Translations under genes and position numbers: made by a program
In this document: positions 35,336-44,338 of the stretch, in pieces
Layout: each line of letters begins with the position of its first letter
Position numbering within the stretch: the stretch's first letter is position 1
DNA from: Streptomyces sp. Je 1-369
Lineage (GTDB): Bacteria; Actinomycetota; Actinomycetes; Streptomycetales; Streptomycetaceae
Direction: 5' to 3'
DNA: 64,000 bases
NCBI RefSeq assembly: GCF_026810505.1
Contig: NZ_CP101750.1
Coordinates: 7,428,515 to 7,492,514 of the forward strand
Notes under the pieces: generated by a model
Seen by the model: only the letters and a program-made list of their open reading frames with translations
What the model was told of the DNA's origin: nothing
Database searches by the model: none

Positions 35336-35641
35336 ATGGCGGCAGACGAGGTCGAACACACGGAGGACGGCCACTTCATCGTCGTCGAAGGGCGACGGTG
35401 GCGGGCCACCGACCCGGACCTGGCCGAGGACGTACGCAAGCGGCTGGTCCACCACCTGATGGCGGCCCGCCGGGCGGTCGCGGCCGCCCGTGACGACGAG
35501 GCGGCGCGCAAGGCGGCCCGGGCCCGCGTGCAGCTGGCGAAGACGGGGCTCGGGGAACGCGGCACGGCCTGGTGGGAACTGACGTCGGCCGAACGGAACG
35601 ACCGAGCGGACGACAGCCTGCGCCGCCTCGAGGAGCAGTGA
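35336..35641 (+). CDS. Small conserved actinomycete protein of unknown function
   Basis: A 101-residue charged protein: HFIVVEGRRWRATDPDLAEDVRKRLVHHLMAARRAVAAARDD at the start, then an Ala/Arg helix and GTAWWELTSAERNDRADDSLRRL. Similar Streptomyces proteins are sometimes annotated as Tol-type transport proteins, without support that I can see. The ATG at 35336 has no ribosome binding site, suggesting a leaderless or coupled start 7 bases after the holin-like gene. Confidence 0.7.
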   Translation: MAADEVEHTEDGHFIVVEGRRWRATDPDLAEDVRKRLVHHLMAARRAVAAARDDEAARKAARARVQLAKTGLGERGTAWWELTSAERNDRADDSLRRLEEQ

Positions 35642-35683
35642 GCGTGTCGTAGAGCATCCGCGGCCGAGCAGCACTGCCGCGGT

Positions 35684-35718
35684 GCGGTGCAGCGCCCCCG
35701 ACCGCGGTGCAGCGCCCC
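35684..35718. repeat. Direct 15-bp repeat between convergent genes
   Basis: GCGGTGCAGCGCCCC occurs at 35684-35698 and again at 35704-35718, in the gap between the convergent small-protein and enolase-superfamily genes. It may reflect a small duplication or a weak transcription end. Confidence 0.6.
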
Positions 35719-35729
35719 GACCCGCCCCG

Positions 35730-36827
35730 TCACGCCACCCGGAACCTCTCGACGTCCCCCGTGCGCAGCTCGAGACCGTGTCCGACGCCGCCGTCCGGGC
35801 GGACGACGCCGCCGGTCGGGTCGAGCGCGCCGTCGAAGAACATCGACTCGATCCGTACGTGGTCGTGGAACCACTCGATGTGCCGCAGGTTCGCCACGCA
35901 CGCGGCGGCCGCGGCGTGCGCGTGCGGCGCGCCGTGCGCGGAGACCTCCAGGCCGTGCGCCTGCGCGAGGGCCGCCGCGCGCAGCCACTCCGTGAGGCCG
36001 CCGCAGCGCGTCGCATCCACCTGGACGCAGTCCACGGAGGGGATCAAGCGGGCGAAGTACGGAAGGTCGTAGCCGTACTCGCCCGCCGTCACGTCGCACA
36101 CCAGGGCGTCCCTGACCAGTGCGAGCCCCCGCAGGTCGTCCGACGACACCGGCTCCTCGAACCAGCCGACGCCGTGCTCGGCGAGCACCCGGCCCACCCG
36201 GACCGCCTGCTTTCGCGTGTAGCCGCCGTTCGCGTCGACGTACAGCTCGGCCTGCGGGCCGATGACGTCTCGCGCGGTGCGGACCCGGGACACGTCGCGG
36301 GCGGCCGCCCTGCCCCAGCCCTCACCGATCTTGATCTTGACGCGCGGAATGCGCTGGCCGTGCACCCAGCCGTTCAGCTGCGCCGCCAGATGCGTGTCGT
36401 GGTACGTCGTGAAGCCGCCGCTCCCGTACACGGGCACCTCGTCGCGGGCCGCCCCGAAGAGGCGTACGAGAGGCAGCTCCAGAAGGCGTGCCTTCAGGTC
36501 CCACAGGGCGATGTCGAGGGCCGAGATCGCGCATCCGGCGGCGCCCGCGCGGCCCGTGTTGCGGACGGCCTTCGTCATCGCGTCGTGCGCGGCGGGGATG
36601 TCGAGGGCGTCGAGGCCCTGGACGACGGGGACGAGTACCTCGTCCATCAGGGCGGCCACGGACGCGGGGGCGTAGGTCCACCCGGTCCCCGTCGCGTCGC
36701 CGGCCGTGACCTCGGCGACGACGATGGTCGTGGTCTCCCAGGCGAGGGTGCCGTCGGCTTCGGGCGCGTCCGCGGGCACCGTGTACGCGGAGACGGCGGG
36801 TCGTTCGATGGGGACTTCGTGCTTCAT
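35730..36827 (-). CDS. Mandelate-racemase-type enolase-superfamily enzyme
   Basis: A 365-residue enzyme that abstracts a proton next to a carboxylate. The KxK catalytic motif is visible in PRVKIKIGEG, metal ligands in YVDANGGY, WFEEPV and TAGEYGYD, and a possible His base in SAHGAPHAH. This set fits the MR subgroup (racemases, epimerases and acid-sugar dehydratases); the substrate cannot be told. ATG at 36827 has AGGAAC 7 bases upstream. It lies 31 bases after the LLM oxidoreductase gene on the same strand, so the two may form an operon. Confidence 0.87.
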   Translation of the reverse strand: MKHEVPIERPAVSAYTVPADAPEADGTLAWETTTIVVAEVTAGDATGTGWTYAPASVAALMDEVLVPVVQGLDALDIPAAHDAMTKAVRNTGRAGAAGCAISALDIALWDLKARLLELPLVRLFGAARDEVPVYGSGGFTTYHDTHLAAQLNGWVHGQRIPRVKIKIGEGWGRAAARDVSRVRTARDVIGPQAELYVDANGGYTRKQAVRVGRVLAEHGVGWFEEPVSSDDLRGLALVRDALVCDVTAGEYGYDLPYFARLIPSVDCVQVDATRCGGLTEWLRAAALAQAHGLEVSAHGAPHAHAAAAACVANLRHIEWFHDHVRIESMFFDGALDPTGGVVRPDGGVGHGLELRTGDVERFRVA

Positions 36828-36858
36828 CTGACCGTTCCTAAGTCGTACCCGTAGGGCG

Positions 36859-37851
36859 TCATCGGCGTGCGCCGTCACCCGGTGTGGCAGGCGGTGCGCC
36901 CTGGACCTGCGGCAGCACCTTCGTGCGGTAGAAGTCGAAGAAGCCCCGCTGGTCCGGGCCGATCTGGCCCACGTACACCCGGTCGAAGCCGGCGTCGGCG
37001 TACGCGGTGAGCGCCCCGACGTGCTCGTCGACGTCGTCGCCGCAGGTGAAGGAGGCGGCGGCCGTCTCCTCGGTGACCAACGGCTCCAGCTGCTCGAAGT
37101 GGCGGGGGGACGGCAGGATCTGACCCATCTCGCCGGGCAGGAGCTGACTGGCCCACAGGTCGCGTGCCCGGCGCACCGCTTCCTCGCGGTCCGGGCCGTA
37201 ACAGACCTTGAGGCCGCCGCTGACCGGTTTTCCGCCGCCCCCGCCCTTGCGGTAGTGCGAGACCAGCGTCTCGTCGGGGGTCATCGTGACGAAGCCGTCG
37301 CCGACGCGGGCAGCGAGCGCCGTCGCCTTGGGGCCGAAGCCCGAGATGTCGATGGGCACGGGCTCGTCCGGCACGGTGTACAGGCGGGCGTTCTCGACGG
37401 TGTAGTGCGTGCCCCGGTGGTTGACCTCCTCGCCGGTGAAGAGGTTCCGCATCACCTGGACCGCCTCCTCCAGCATCTCGAGGCGGACGTGGACCGGCGG
37501 CCAGGGGCCACCCGTGATGTGCTCGTTGAGCGCCTCGCCCGTGCCGACGCCGAGCCGGAACCGGCCGCCCGTCATGACGGCGCTCGTCGCCGCCGCCTGC
37601 GCCACGACCGCCGGGTGCAGACGGACGGTCGGACAGGTCACCGCGGTCTGCACGGGCAGCGACACCGCCTCCGCGAGCGCGCCGATCACCGACCAGACGA
37701 ACGGGCTCTGACCCTGCGACGCGTTCCACGGGTGGAAGTGGTCGGAGATCCACAGCGACTCGAACCCGGCCTGCTCGGCCATGCGCGCCTGCTCGACCAG
37801 CTCTGCGGGGCCGAACTCCTCGGTCGCCAGGAAGTATCCGTACTCGGGCAT
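36859..37851 (-). CDS. LLM-class F420-dependent oxidoreductase (FGD-like)
   Basis: A 330-residue luciferase-like TIM-barrel oxidoreductase. WISDHFHPWNASQGQSPFVWSVIGAL and GTGEALNEHITGG closely fit the F420-dependent glucose-6-phosphate dehydrogenase-like group. The protein would use deazaflavin F420 rather than FMN; the true substrate may not be glucose-6-phosphate. ATG at 37851 is preceded by GGAGG at 9 bases; the frame stays open upstream to 38241 but that part is Arg/Pro-rich and non-coding in character. It is divergent from transketolase. Confidence 0.87.
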   Translation of the reverse strand: MPEYGYFLATEEFGPAELVEQARMAEQAGFESLWISDHFHPWNASQGQSPFVWSVIGALAEAVSLPVQTAVTCPTVRLHPAVVAQAAATSAVMTGGRFRLGVGTGEALNEHITGGPWPPVHVRLEMLEEAVQVMRNLFTGEEVNHRGTHYTVENARLYTVPDEPVPIDISGFGPKATALAARVGDGFVTMTPDETLVSHYRKGGGGGKPVSGGLKVCYGPDREEAVRRARDLWASQLLPGEMGQILPSPRHFEQLEPLVTEETAAASFTCGDDVDEHVGALTAYADAGFDRVYVGQIGPDQRGFFDFYRTKVLPQVQGAPPATPGDGARR

Positions 37852-38107
37852 GAGGGTGCACCTCCGGTGCGGCGGGCGGAGCGGGGTGGACGGATACGGC
37901 TGCGAGTAACCCCGCGGCGCGGGCGCAAACGGCGCTCGCGCGGCGTCCCTCAGGGGTGTCGCCCGGTGCGGCGCTCTCCGCGTCGCCCCGTGCGTCGCCG
38001 TGTTTGGCGGTCGCCGCGCAGGGGCACGCGTGGGGGCTCCCGACCCCGCCGGATTCGACCCCTTTCGACCCGCCGCAGGGAGCACCCGCCACCCAAGGAG
38101 GAACCTG

Positions 38108-39961
38108 ATGCCCAGCAGCAGTGAACAACTCGTCGCCCTCTCACGGCAGTTGCGCGTCGACTCCGTCCGCGCCGCGGCCGCCGCCGGATCCGGCCACCCC
38201 ACCTCCTCGATGTCCGCCGCCGACCTGATGGCGGTCCTCATCGGACGCCATCTGCACTACGACTTCGACCGGCCCGACCATCCCGGCAACGACCGGTTCA
38301 TCCTCTCCAAGGGCCACGCCTCGCCGCTCCTCTACGCCGCGTACAAGGCGGCGGGCGCGCTCACCGACGACGAGCTGCTCACCTTCCGCGAGCAGGGCAG
38401 CCGCCTCCAGGGTCACCCCACGCCCCGCGCCCTGCCGTGGGTCGAGGTCGCCACCGGCTCGCTCGGGCAGGGGCTGCCCGTCGGCGTCGGCATGGCCCTG
38501 TCCGGCAAGCGGCTCGACCGGATCCCGTTCCGCGTCTGGGTGCTCTGCGGCGACAGCGAACTCGCGGAGGGCTCCGTGTGGGAGGCCGCCGAGCACGCCG
38601 GGTACGAGCACCTCGACAACCTCACCGCCGTCGTCGACGTCAACCGCCTCGGCCAGCGCGGCCCCACCCGCCACGAATGGCAACTCAGCGCCTACGCCGA
38701 CCGGTTCAGGGCCTTCGGCTGGCACGTCGTCGAGGTCGACGGACACGACGTCGACGCCGTCGACCGCGCCTGCGACGAAGCGGCCTCCACCGTCGGACAG
38801 CCCACCGTCATCCTCGCCCGCACCGTCAAGGGCAAGGGCGTCGCCTCCGTGGAGAACCGCGAGGGCCTGCACGGCAAGCCGCTGCCGGACGCCGACGCGG
38901 CCGTCGAGGAACTGGGCGGCGTACACGACGTACGCGTGGAGGTGCGCAGGCCCGCCGCCGCCCGCGCCATGCACGCCGTGCGCAGCGGACACCTCGAACT
39001 GCCGCGCCACGCCCTGGGCGACGCCGTCGCCACCCGCACCGCGTACGGCCAGGCGCTCGCCGCGCTCGGCACCGCACGCGGCGACGTGGTCGCCCTGGAC
39101 GGCGAGGTCGGCGACTCGACCAGGACGGAGTACTTCGCCAAGGAGCACCCCGACCGGTTCTTCGAGTGCTACATCGCCGAACAGCAACTCGTCGCCGCGG
39201 CCGTCGGGTTGGCGGCGCGCGGCTGGGTGCCGTACGCCTCGACGTTCGCCGCGTTCCTCACCCGCGCCCACGATTTCGTCCGGATGGCGGCGGTGAGCGG
39301 CGCCGACATCAACCTCGTCGGATCGCACGCGGGCGTCGCGATCGGCGAGGACGGCCCGTCGCAGATGGGCCTGGAGGACCTGGCGCTGTTCCGCGCGATC
39401 CACGGCTCCACGGTCCTGTACCCGTGCGACGCCCACCAGACGGGTCAGCTCGTCGCGTCCATGGCCGGACTCGACGGAATCAGCTACCTGCGTACGTCAC
39501 GCGGCGATTCGCCCGTCATCTACGGACCCGACGAGGAGTTCCCCGTCGGCGGCTCCAAGGTACTGCGTTCCAGTGACGCCGACCGGCTCACCGTCGTCGC
39601 CGCGGGCGTCACCGTCCACGAGGCGCTGGCCGCCGCGGAGGCGCTGGACCGCGAGGGCATCGCGGTACGCGTCGTCGACCTGTACTCCGTCAAGCCCGTC
39701 GACCACCGCACTCTGCGCGAGGCCGCCGAACGCACCGGCTGCCTCATGACCGTCGAGGACCACAGGGAGCAGGGCGGCCTCGGCGACGCGGTCCTCGACG
39801 CGTTCACCGACGGCAGGCCGGTACCGCGCCTGGTGCGCCTCGCCGTGCGGACGATGCCGGGCTCGGCGTCGCCCGGGGAACAGCTGCGCGCCGCGGGCAT
39901 CGACGCGGAGTCCATCGCGGCCGCGGCCCGCCTCCTGGTGGAGGAGGGAGTCGTCCGCTGA
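38108..39961 (+). CDS. Transketolase
   Basis: A 617-residue thiamine-diphosphate enzyme of the pentose phosphate pathway, with both halves in one chain. N-terminal ThDP-binding features: GSGHPTSSMSAADLM, ILSKGHASPLLYAA and CGDSELAEGSVWEA. C-terminal half: RFFECYIAEQQLV with the catalytic Glu, and a transketolase C domain from about 490. At 617 residues it is shorter than the usual 660-700-residue enzyme and nearer to the compact type seen in some archaea and mammals. A perfect AAGGAGG lies upstream of the ATG. No tal, zwf or other pathway gene is next to it, apart from the divergent F420/sugar oxidoreductase. Confidence 0.9.
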   Translation: MPSSSEQLVALSRQLRVDSVRAAAAAGSGHPTSSMSAADLMAVLIGRHLHYDFDRPDHPGNDRFILSKGHASPLLYAAYKAAGALTDDELLTFREQGSRLQGHPTPRALPWVEVATGSLGQGLPVGVGMALSGKRLDRIPFRVWVLCGDSELAEGSVWEAAEHAGYEHLDNLTAVVDVNRLGQRGPTRHEWQLSAYADRFRAFGWHVVEVDGHDVDAVDRACDEAASTVGQPTVILARTVKGKGVASVENREGLHGKPLPDADAAVEELGGVHDVRVEVRRPAAARAMHAVRSGHLELPRHALGDAVATRTAYGQALAALGTARGDVVALDGEVGDSTRTEYFAKEHPDRFFECYIAEQQLVAAAVGLAARGWVPYASTFAAFLTRAHDFVRMAAVSGADINLVGSHAGVAIGEDGPSQMGLEDLALFRAIHGSTVLYPCDAHQTGQLVASMAGLDGISYLRTSRGDSPVIYGPDEEFPVGGSKVLRSSDADRLTVVAAGVTVHEALAAAEALDREGIAVRVVDLYSVKPVDHRTLREAAERTGCLMTVEDHREQGGLGDAVLDAFTDGRPVPRLVRLAVRTMPGSASPGEQLRAAGIDAESIAAAARLLVEEGVVR

Positions 39962-39983
39962 CCCCGGGGGCGGCCGTCAGCGG
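39955..39983. terminator. Hairpin spanning two convergent stop codons
   Basis: CCGCTGAC and GTCAGCGG form an 8-bp stem around a 13-base GC-rich loop. The left arm contains the transketolase stop and the right arm the stop of the opposing membrane-protein gene, so it can act on both transcripts. Confidence 0.5.
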
Positions 39984-40546
39984 TGGTGCACCGCCCTGAA
40001 CCAGGCGTTGGCCGCCGGGCGGAACATCAGGACCGTCGCCGTGAGCGCCGCGGCGAGATGCAGCACACAGCCGCCGCCCGCCAGGACGTCGGCGAAGTCC
40101 GGTGGCCACCCCGCGCCGCGGCCTCCCGCCCACGCGGTGAGCGACAGCGTGCCGGTCGCCCCGAGCCCGCAGGCCAGCACCCAGCGGGCCCACCGGGCGC
40201 CCCCGCGCATCCGCACCGCCACCAGGACGGCGGCCGCGAACACCGCCAGGTGCAGCGGCAGGAACGGCAGCAGGGGCAGGCCGTCGGCGGCCGTCATGAA
40301 GACGCCCGCGGCGGCCGCGGTGAGCCAGAGCGCGAAGGCCGCCCTGACCGCGCCGGGAGCCGGTGGCTCGTCGGCGCCGCCCGGCAGCATGCGGGCCAGC
40401 GCCGGGGCCAAGAGCCGCTGCTCGTGCGAGCGGGGGCGTGGGCGTGGGCGAGGGCGAGGGGAGCGTGGCAGCTCGGTGCCGGGCGGCAGTGGCTCGGGGC
40501 CGGGCGCCGTCGGCGAGGGGTTCGACACGTCGGGGTGGTGCGGCAT
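39977..40546 (-). CDS. Membrane protein of unknown function
   Basis: A 189-residue protein with a Pro/Arg-rich N-terminal third (residues 10-45, PRPRPRPRPRSHEQR) and four predicted membrane helices after about residue 65. I do not recognise the family. ATG at 40546 has a GAGAGG-type ribosome binding site; the frame stays open further upstream but lacks one. It is divergent from the LigD-polymerase gene. Confidence 0.65.
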   Translation of the reverse strand: MPHHPDVSNPSPTAPGPEPLPPGTELPRSPRPRPRPRPRSHEQRLLAPALARMLPGGADEPPAPGAVRAAFALWLTAAAAGVFMTAADGLPLLPFLPLHLAVFAAAVLVAVRMRGGARWARWVLACGLGATGTLSLTAWAGGRGAGWPPDFADVLAGGGCVLHLAAALTATVLMFRPAANAWFRAVHHR

Positions 40547-40694
40547 GGGGCGCCTCTCAGGTGGGGCCGGATCCGGTCCTCCGATCCTTCCGGCCCCGCG
40601 GCACCGGGGCACGCCCGTCCGCCCCCGACTTCCCGGTGGTGCCAGCCACCCTCCCGGCCAGGGTGAACGCCACCGTGTCGGAACCGCCCCGCAC

Positions 40695-40719
40695 GACTGC
40701 GGGACCTGACGCTGGGTAC
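40695..40719 (+). promoter_or_regulatory. Candidate SigB-type promoter for the LigD-polymerase gene
   Basis: GACT, 15 bases, then GGGTAC matches the Streptomyces SigB consensus GNNT-N14-16-GGGTAY exactly. It lies 47 bases upstream of the ATG at 40767. Confidence 0.55.
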
Positions 40720-40766
40720 CCGCCGAGGCACGTCGCATCCGGCACACCGAGCCGAAGGGAACCCCC

Positions 40767-41714
40767 ATGAACGACGTACGGACGGTACGGGCCGGCCGCC
40801 GCACCGTAGAGCTGCACCGGCCGCAGAAGGTCCTCTTCCCGGTCGCCGGTGCCAAGGGGAGGAGTAAGAGCAAGGGCAGCGGCTCGGGCCTCACCAAAGC
40901 GGACCTCTTCGACTACTACCGGTCCGTCGCGCCGTTCATGCTGCCCCACCTCCGCGACCGCCCCCTCATGCTGGAGCGGCACCCGGACGGCGTCGAGGGC
41001 CCCCGCTTCATGCAGAAGGACACCCCGGACCACTACCCGGACTGGATCACCCGCGCCGAGGTGGCCAAGCAGGACGGCACCGTCACCCACACCGTGTGCG
41101 ACGACACGGCGACGCTCCTCTTCCTGGCCGACCAGGCCTGCGTCACCCTGCACCGCTGGCTCTCCCGCACCGGCCGGATCGACCGCCCGGACCGGCTCGT
41201 CTTCGACCTGGACCCGGCCGAGGACGACTTCGACGCGGTGCGCGACGCGGCCCGCCTGCTCGGCGAACTCCTCGACCAGATGAACCTGCCGTCCGCCCTC
41301 ATGACGACGGGCTCCCGCGGGCTGCACGTCATCGTGCCCCTCAACGGGAACCACGACTTCGACGACGCCCGCGCCTTCGCCAAGGACGTCGCCGACACCC
41401 TCGCCGAGGCCCACCCCGACCGGCTCACCACGGCCGCGCGCAAGAAGGACCGCGGCGGACGGCTCTACCTCGACGTGCAGCGCAACGGGTACGCGCAGAC
41501 CGCCGTCGCCCCGTTCTCCGTGCGGGCCACGCCCGGGGCGCCGGTCGCCGTCCCCATCGCCTGGGAGCAGCTCGACGACCCCGCGGTGCACGCCCGCAGC
41601 TGGACGATCGACACCGCCGTGGAGCAGGCCCGCACCGAGCCGTGGGCCGGTGTCCCGCGCTCGGGACGCGCTCTGGGGCCCGCCCGCCGGAAGCTGCGGG
41701 CGCTACGCGGCTGA
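40767..41714 (+). CDS. Stand-alone LigD polymerase/primase domain protein (NHEJ-type)
   Basis: A 315-residue archaeo-eukaryotic primase-like domain as in the polymerase part of bacterial LigD. Features: VELHRPQKVLFP at the start, the catalytic acidic motif VFDLDPAEDDF, TGSRGLHVIVPL and a late RLYLDVQRNGYAQTAVAPFSVRATPGAPVAVPI. There is no fused ligase or nuclease and no Ku gene adjacent. It would fill in or extend DNA ends during non-homologous end joining. GGGAA precedes the ATG and an exact SigB-type promoter lies upstream, consistent with stress-induced repair. Confidence 0.88.
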   Translation: MNDVRTVRAGRRTVELHRPQKVLFPVAGAKGRSKSKGSGSGLTKADLFDYYRSVAPFMLPHLRDRPLMLERHPDGVEGPRFMQKDTPDHYPDWITRAEVAKQDGTVTHTVCDDTATLLFLADQACVTLHRWLSRTGRIDRPDRLVFDLDPAEDDFDAVRDAARLLGELLDQMNLPSALMTTGSRGLHVIVPLNGNHDFDDARAFAKDVADTLAEAHPDRLTTAARKKDRGGRLYLDVQRNGYAQTAVAPFSVRATPGAPVAVPIAWEQLDDPAVHARSWTIDTAVEQARTEPWAGVPRSGRALGPARRKLRALRG

Positions 41715-41718
41715 GGAC

Positions 41719-41742
41719 GTTTGGCCAAGGCTCAACGGGTAA
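41719..41742 (+). promoter_or_regulatory. Candidate SigB-type promoter of the gas vesicle operon
   Basis: GTTT, 14 bases, then GGGTAA, one base off GNNT-N14-16-GGGTAY. It begins 4 bases after the LigD-polymerase stop and ends 20 bases before gvpO, the first gene of the gas vesicle operon. Confidence 0.5.
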
Positions 41743-41761
41743 CCCGGTGGAGGAGGTGAAC

Positions 41762-42106
41762 ATGGCCAATACACCCCGTAAGACCACAGACAGCAAGACA
41801 ACGGATGAAAAGGCCGCCAGCAGCGAGAAGGAATCGCTGCCGGGCCCCATGGCAGTCCTCCGCAACGCCCGCGAGCAGCTCGCCGAGCTGACCGGTATGA
41901 CGCCCGAATCGGTGTCGTCCTTCGAACGCACCGATGACGGCTGGCTGTTGGAGATCGAGGTTCTGGAACTCTCCCGTGTGCCCGACACGATGAGCCTCCT
42001 CGCGAGCTACGAGGTGCAGCTCGACCCGCAGGGCGAGCTCACCGGCTACAAGCGGCTGCGCCGATACGAGCGCGGACGCTCGGAGCCCCGCGGAGCGGGC
42101 GGCTAG
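41762..42106 (+). CDS. gvpO: Gas vesicle protein GvpO
   Basis: A 114-residue protein with a Lys/Thr/Ser-rich disordered start and the GvpO core from about residue 30 ([41 protein letters not shown], then [23 protein letters not shown]). GvpO is present in archaeal and actinobacterial clusters and is needed for vesicle formation or its regulation. The start has GGAGGAGGTGAAC before the ATG. After the TAG stop, an in-frame array of 18-bp repeats follows (42106-42177), which would encode EPEARP units if read through. Confidence 0.9.
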   Translation: MANTPRKTTDSKTTDEKAASSEKESLPGPMAVLRNAREQLAELTGMTPESVSSFERTDDGWLLEIEVLELSRVPDTMSLLASYEVQLDPQGELTGYKRLRRYERGRSEPRGAGG

Positions 42107-42177
42107 AAACCAGAAGCACGACCGGAACCAGAAGCACGACCGGAACCAGAAGCACGACCGGAACCGAAAGCACGACC
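42106..42177. repeat. Four tandem 18-bp repeats between gvpO and gvpA
   Basis: Units of GGAACCAGAAGCACGACC at 42124 and 42142, with variants at 42106 and 42160, and a degenerate fifth after 42178. The array starts at the last base of the gvpO stop codon and is in frame with gvpO. It ends 53 bases before gvpA. It may be a tail lost from GvpO or an mRNA spacer that sets the gvpA level. Confidence 0.8.
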
Positions 42178-42230
42178 GGACAAGACACGACCCGAAAGAG
42201 CAGGACAAGACTCAAGGAGGCACCGTCGGC

Positions 42231-42659
42231 ATGACCGTAGTCCCGGCACAACAGTCCGGCGGCGGAGGCGGCACGAGTGGCCTGTACGACGTCGTGGAGC
42301 TCATCCTCGACCGAGGACTCGTCATCGACGCCTTCGTACGCGTTTCGCTCGTCGGCATCGAGATCCTCAAGATCGATGTCCGTGTCGTCGTCGCGAGCGT
42401 CGACACCTATCTCCGGTTCGCCGAGGCGTGCAACCGCCTCGACCTGGAGACCGGCCAGAAGAAGGACCCGGGCCTGCCCGGACTCGTGGGCGAGATCACG
42501 GAGTCCGGCGCCAAGGGCAAGTCGAAGGGCGCGCTCTCCGGAGCCGCCGAGACCATATCGGACGCTTTCAAGCAGTCCCGCGATGAAGGCGAGCGGCAGA
42601 GCGAGGAGCGCCCGCGGGCCCGGCGCTCGACGTCCCGCCGGAAGGAGGAGCAGGAGTGA
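42231..42659 (+). CDS. gvpA: Gas vesicle structural protein GvpA (extended C-terminus)
   Basis: A 142-residue GvpA-family shell protein. The conserved core (about residues 17-67: [26 protein letters not shown], then [17 protein letters not shown]) forms the ribbed wall. Unlike the roughly 70-residue protein of cyanobacteria, it has about 75 extra residues, Lys/Ser/Arg-rich at the end, which is typical of Streptomyces copies. AAGGAGG lies 10 bases before the ATG. Its stop overlaps the gvpF start. Confidence 0.92.
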   Translation: MTVVPAQQSGGGGGTSGLYDVVELILDRGLVIDAFVRVSLVGIEILKIDVRVVVASVDTYLRFAEACNRLDLETGQKKDPGLPGLVGEITESGAKGKSKGALSGAAETISDAFKQSRDEGERQSEERPRARRSTSRRKEEQE

Positions 42660-43396
42660 CCACGTACGTCTACGGCATCGCGAGCAGCTCCCACCCGGCG
42701 CTGCCCGACGGCATGGAGGGCATCGGCCGGCCGGCCTGCCCCGTGCGCGTCCTGAAGAACGGCGACCTCGCGGCCATCGTGAGCGACGCCCCGGAGGACC
42801 TCAAGCCCAAGCGGCGCGACCTGCTCGCGCACCAGAACGTCCTGTCGGAGGCCGGTGCGGCAGGTTCCGTGCTCCCGATGCGCTTCGGCAGCCTCGCCCC
42901 GGACGATGAGACGGTCGTCTCCGTACTGGGGGAGCGGGCCGGTCACTACGAGGAGCGGCTGCGCACCCTCGACGGCAAGGTCGAGTACAACGTGAAGGCC
43001 ACCCATCACGAGGAGGCCGTGCTGCACCAGGTGCTCGCCGAGAACCCGGAGCTGCGCGCCATGGTCGAGGCCAACCAGCGCGCGGGCGGCGGCTCCCACG
43101 AGCAGAAGCTCCAGCTCGGCGAGGCGATCACCAACGGTGTGCGGGCCCGCGAGGCGAGTGACGCCGTCGAGGTGCGGCGCGCGCTCGAGCCGACGGCCGA
43201 GGCGGTCGGTGACGGTCCCGAGGGCACCGGCTGGCTGGCGAACATCTCGTTCCTCGTGGACCGCAAGACGTCCGAGGGCTTCCTCTCGGCCGTCGAGGAA
43301 CTCCGGGCCACGCAGCCGCACTTGGACCTGCGGGTGCACGGTCCGCTGCCCCCCTACAGCTTCGTCGACCCGGGGCCTTCCGAGCCCGCGGAGTGA
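42656..43396 (+). CDS. gvpF: Gas vesicle protein GvpF (GvpF/L family)
   Basis: A 246-residue minor vesicle protein of the GvpF/GvpL family, thought to contact GvpA during early assembly. Landmarks: [15 protein letters not shown], the conserved [30 protein letters not shown] and a C-terminal [27 protein letters not shown] followed by [18 protein letters not shown] start overlaps the gvpA stop (GTGA) behind GGAGGAGCAGGA. A second family member, gvpL, lies at 45894. Confidence 0.92.
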   Translation: MTTYVYGIASSSHPALPDGMEGIGRPACPVRVLKNGDLAAIVSDAPEDLKPKRRDLLAHQNVLSEAGAAGSVLPMRFGSLAPDDETVVSVLGERAGHYEERLRTLDGKVEYNVKATHHEEAVLHQVLAENPELRAMVEANQRAGGGSHEQKLQLGEAITNGVRAREASDAVEVRRALEPTAEAVGDGPEGTGWLANISFLVDRKTSEGFLSAVEELRATQPHLDLRVHGPLPPYSFVDPGPSEPAE

Positions 43397-43403
43397 TGAC
43401 GCC

Positions 43404-43643
43404 ATGGGGCTCATAGGGGAACTGCTCATGCTGCCTCTGGCCCCTGCCCGCGGCTCCCTCTGGGTGCTCAGGCAGGTGGTCGACGAGGCGGAGCGGCAGT
43501 ACTACGACCCCTCGGCGATCCGTCGTGAACTCTCCCGCCTCGAGGAACTCCTGGAGGCGGGGGAGATCGACGAAGCCGAGTTCGAGCGGTGCGAGGACCA
43601 GCTCCTCGACCGACTGCAGCAGAGCACAGGACAGGACTTCTGA
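43404..43643 (+). CDS. gvpG: Gas vesicle protein GvpG
   Basis: A 79-residue protein, mostly helical, with the GvpG pattern LLMLPLAPARGSLWVLRQVVDEAERQ followed by an acidic coiled-coil-like end (RRELSRLEELLEAGEIDEAEFERCEDQLLDRL). It has a minor structural or assembly role. It lies 7 bases after gvpF. Confidence 0.92.
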   Translation: MGLIGELLMLPLAPARGSLWVLRQVVDEAERQYYDPSAIRRELSRLEELLEAGEIDEAEFERCEDQLLDRLQQSTGQDF

Positions 43644-43645
43644 TA

Positions 43646-44338
43646 ATGAACCGACTTGCAGTAGGCCTGGCCGTGGGCGCGGGATACGTTCTCGGGCGCA
43701 CGAAGAAGGCGAAGTTCGCGTTCGCCGTCGGCAGCATGGTGGCGGGCAAGCGGCTCAATCTGAGCCCCAAGGCGCTGGGTCAGATGGTGACCCAGCAGCT
43801 GGAGAACAATCCGCAGTTCAAGGAGATCGGCGACCAGCTGCGCCAGGACCTGCGGGGCGTGGGCAAGGCCGCCACCGGATCCCTCCTCAACCGGCAGCTC
43901 GAAGGCATCGCCGACCGTCTGCACGACCGCACCCTCGGCGTCCAGGACCGCATATCCGGTGTCGTGCCGGACGAGGTCAAGGGCGGCGAAGGCAAGGACG
44001 ACCGCGAGGCGGACGACGACGCCTACGACGACGAAGAGCCCGAGAAGGAACGGGACTCGGACGCCGACTCGGACGCCGACGCGGAATCCGATGACGAGGC
44101 CCCGTCCGGACAGCGCAAGAAGGCACCGGCCAAGAGGAGCGCGCCGAAGGCGGGCGCGAAGACCGCGTCGAAGACGGCCGCGAAGAAGGCCCCGGCCAAG
44201 AAGACCGCGCAGAAGACGGCCGCCCGCAAGACCACGCAGAAGAAGACGGCCGCCGCGTCCCGCGGGACCGCCCGCAGGGCCACCTCGTCGGCCCGCTCGG
44301 GCGGCGGCAGGACGAAGGGAGGCAGTGACCATGGCTGA
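43646..44338 (+). CDS. gvpY: Gas vesicle cluster protein GvpY with acidic then histone-like basic tail
   Basis: A 230-residue protein whose place between gvpG and gvpZ fits GvpY of Streptomyces clusters. Residues 1-110 form the folded part, with a hydrophobic glycine-rich start (VGLAVGAGYVLGR) and helices. Residues 117-151 are almost all Asp/Glu, and residues 157-222 are Lys/Ala/Thr-rich, like histone H1. The two opposed charge blocks are striking. The molecular role is unknown; the basic tail could bind the acidic tail of GvpZ or nucleic acid. It overlaps gvpZ by 8 bases. Confidence 0.8.
   Translation: MNRLAVGLAVGAGYVLGRTKKAKFAFAVGSMVAGKRLNLSPKALGQMVTQQLENNPQFKEIGDQLRQDLRGVGKAATGSLLNRQLEGIADRLHDRTLGVQDRISGVVPDEVKGGEGKDDREADDDAYDDEEPEKERDSDADSDADAESDDEAPSGQRKKAPAKRSAPKAGAKTASKTAAKKAPAKKTAQKTAARKTTQKKTAAASRGTARRATSSARSGGGRTKGGSDHG

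Noticed and set aside
38011-38035. GTTT-N15-GGGGCA as a SigB-type promoter before transketolase
   Set aside because: The -10 differs from GGGTAY at key positions; such partial matches are expected often in GC-rich DNA.
42106-42177. CRISPR-like array
   Set aside because: The 18-bp repeats are directly adjacent with no spacers, and no cas genes are present.
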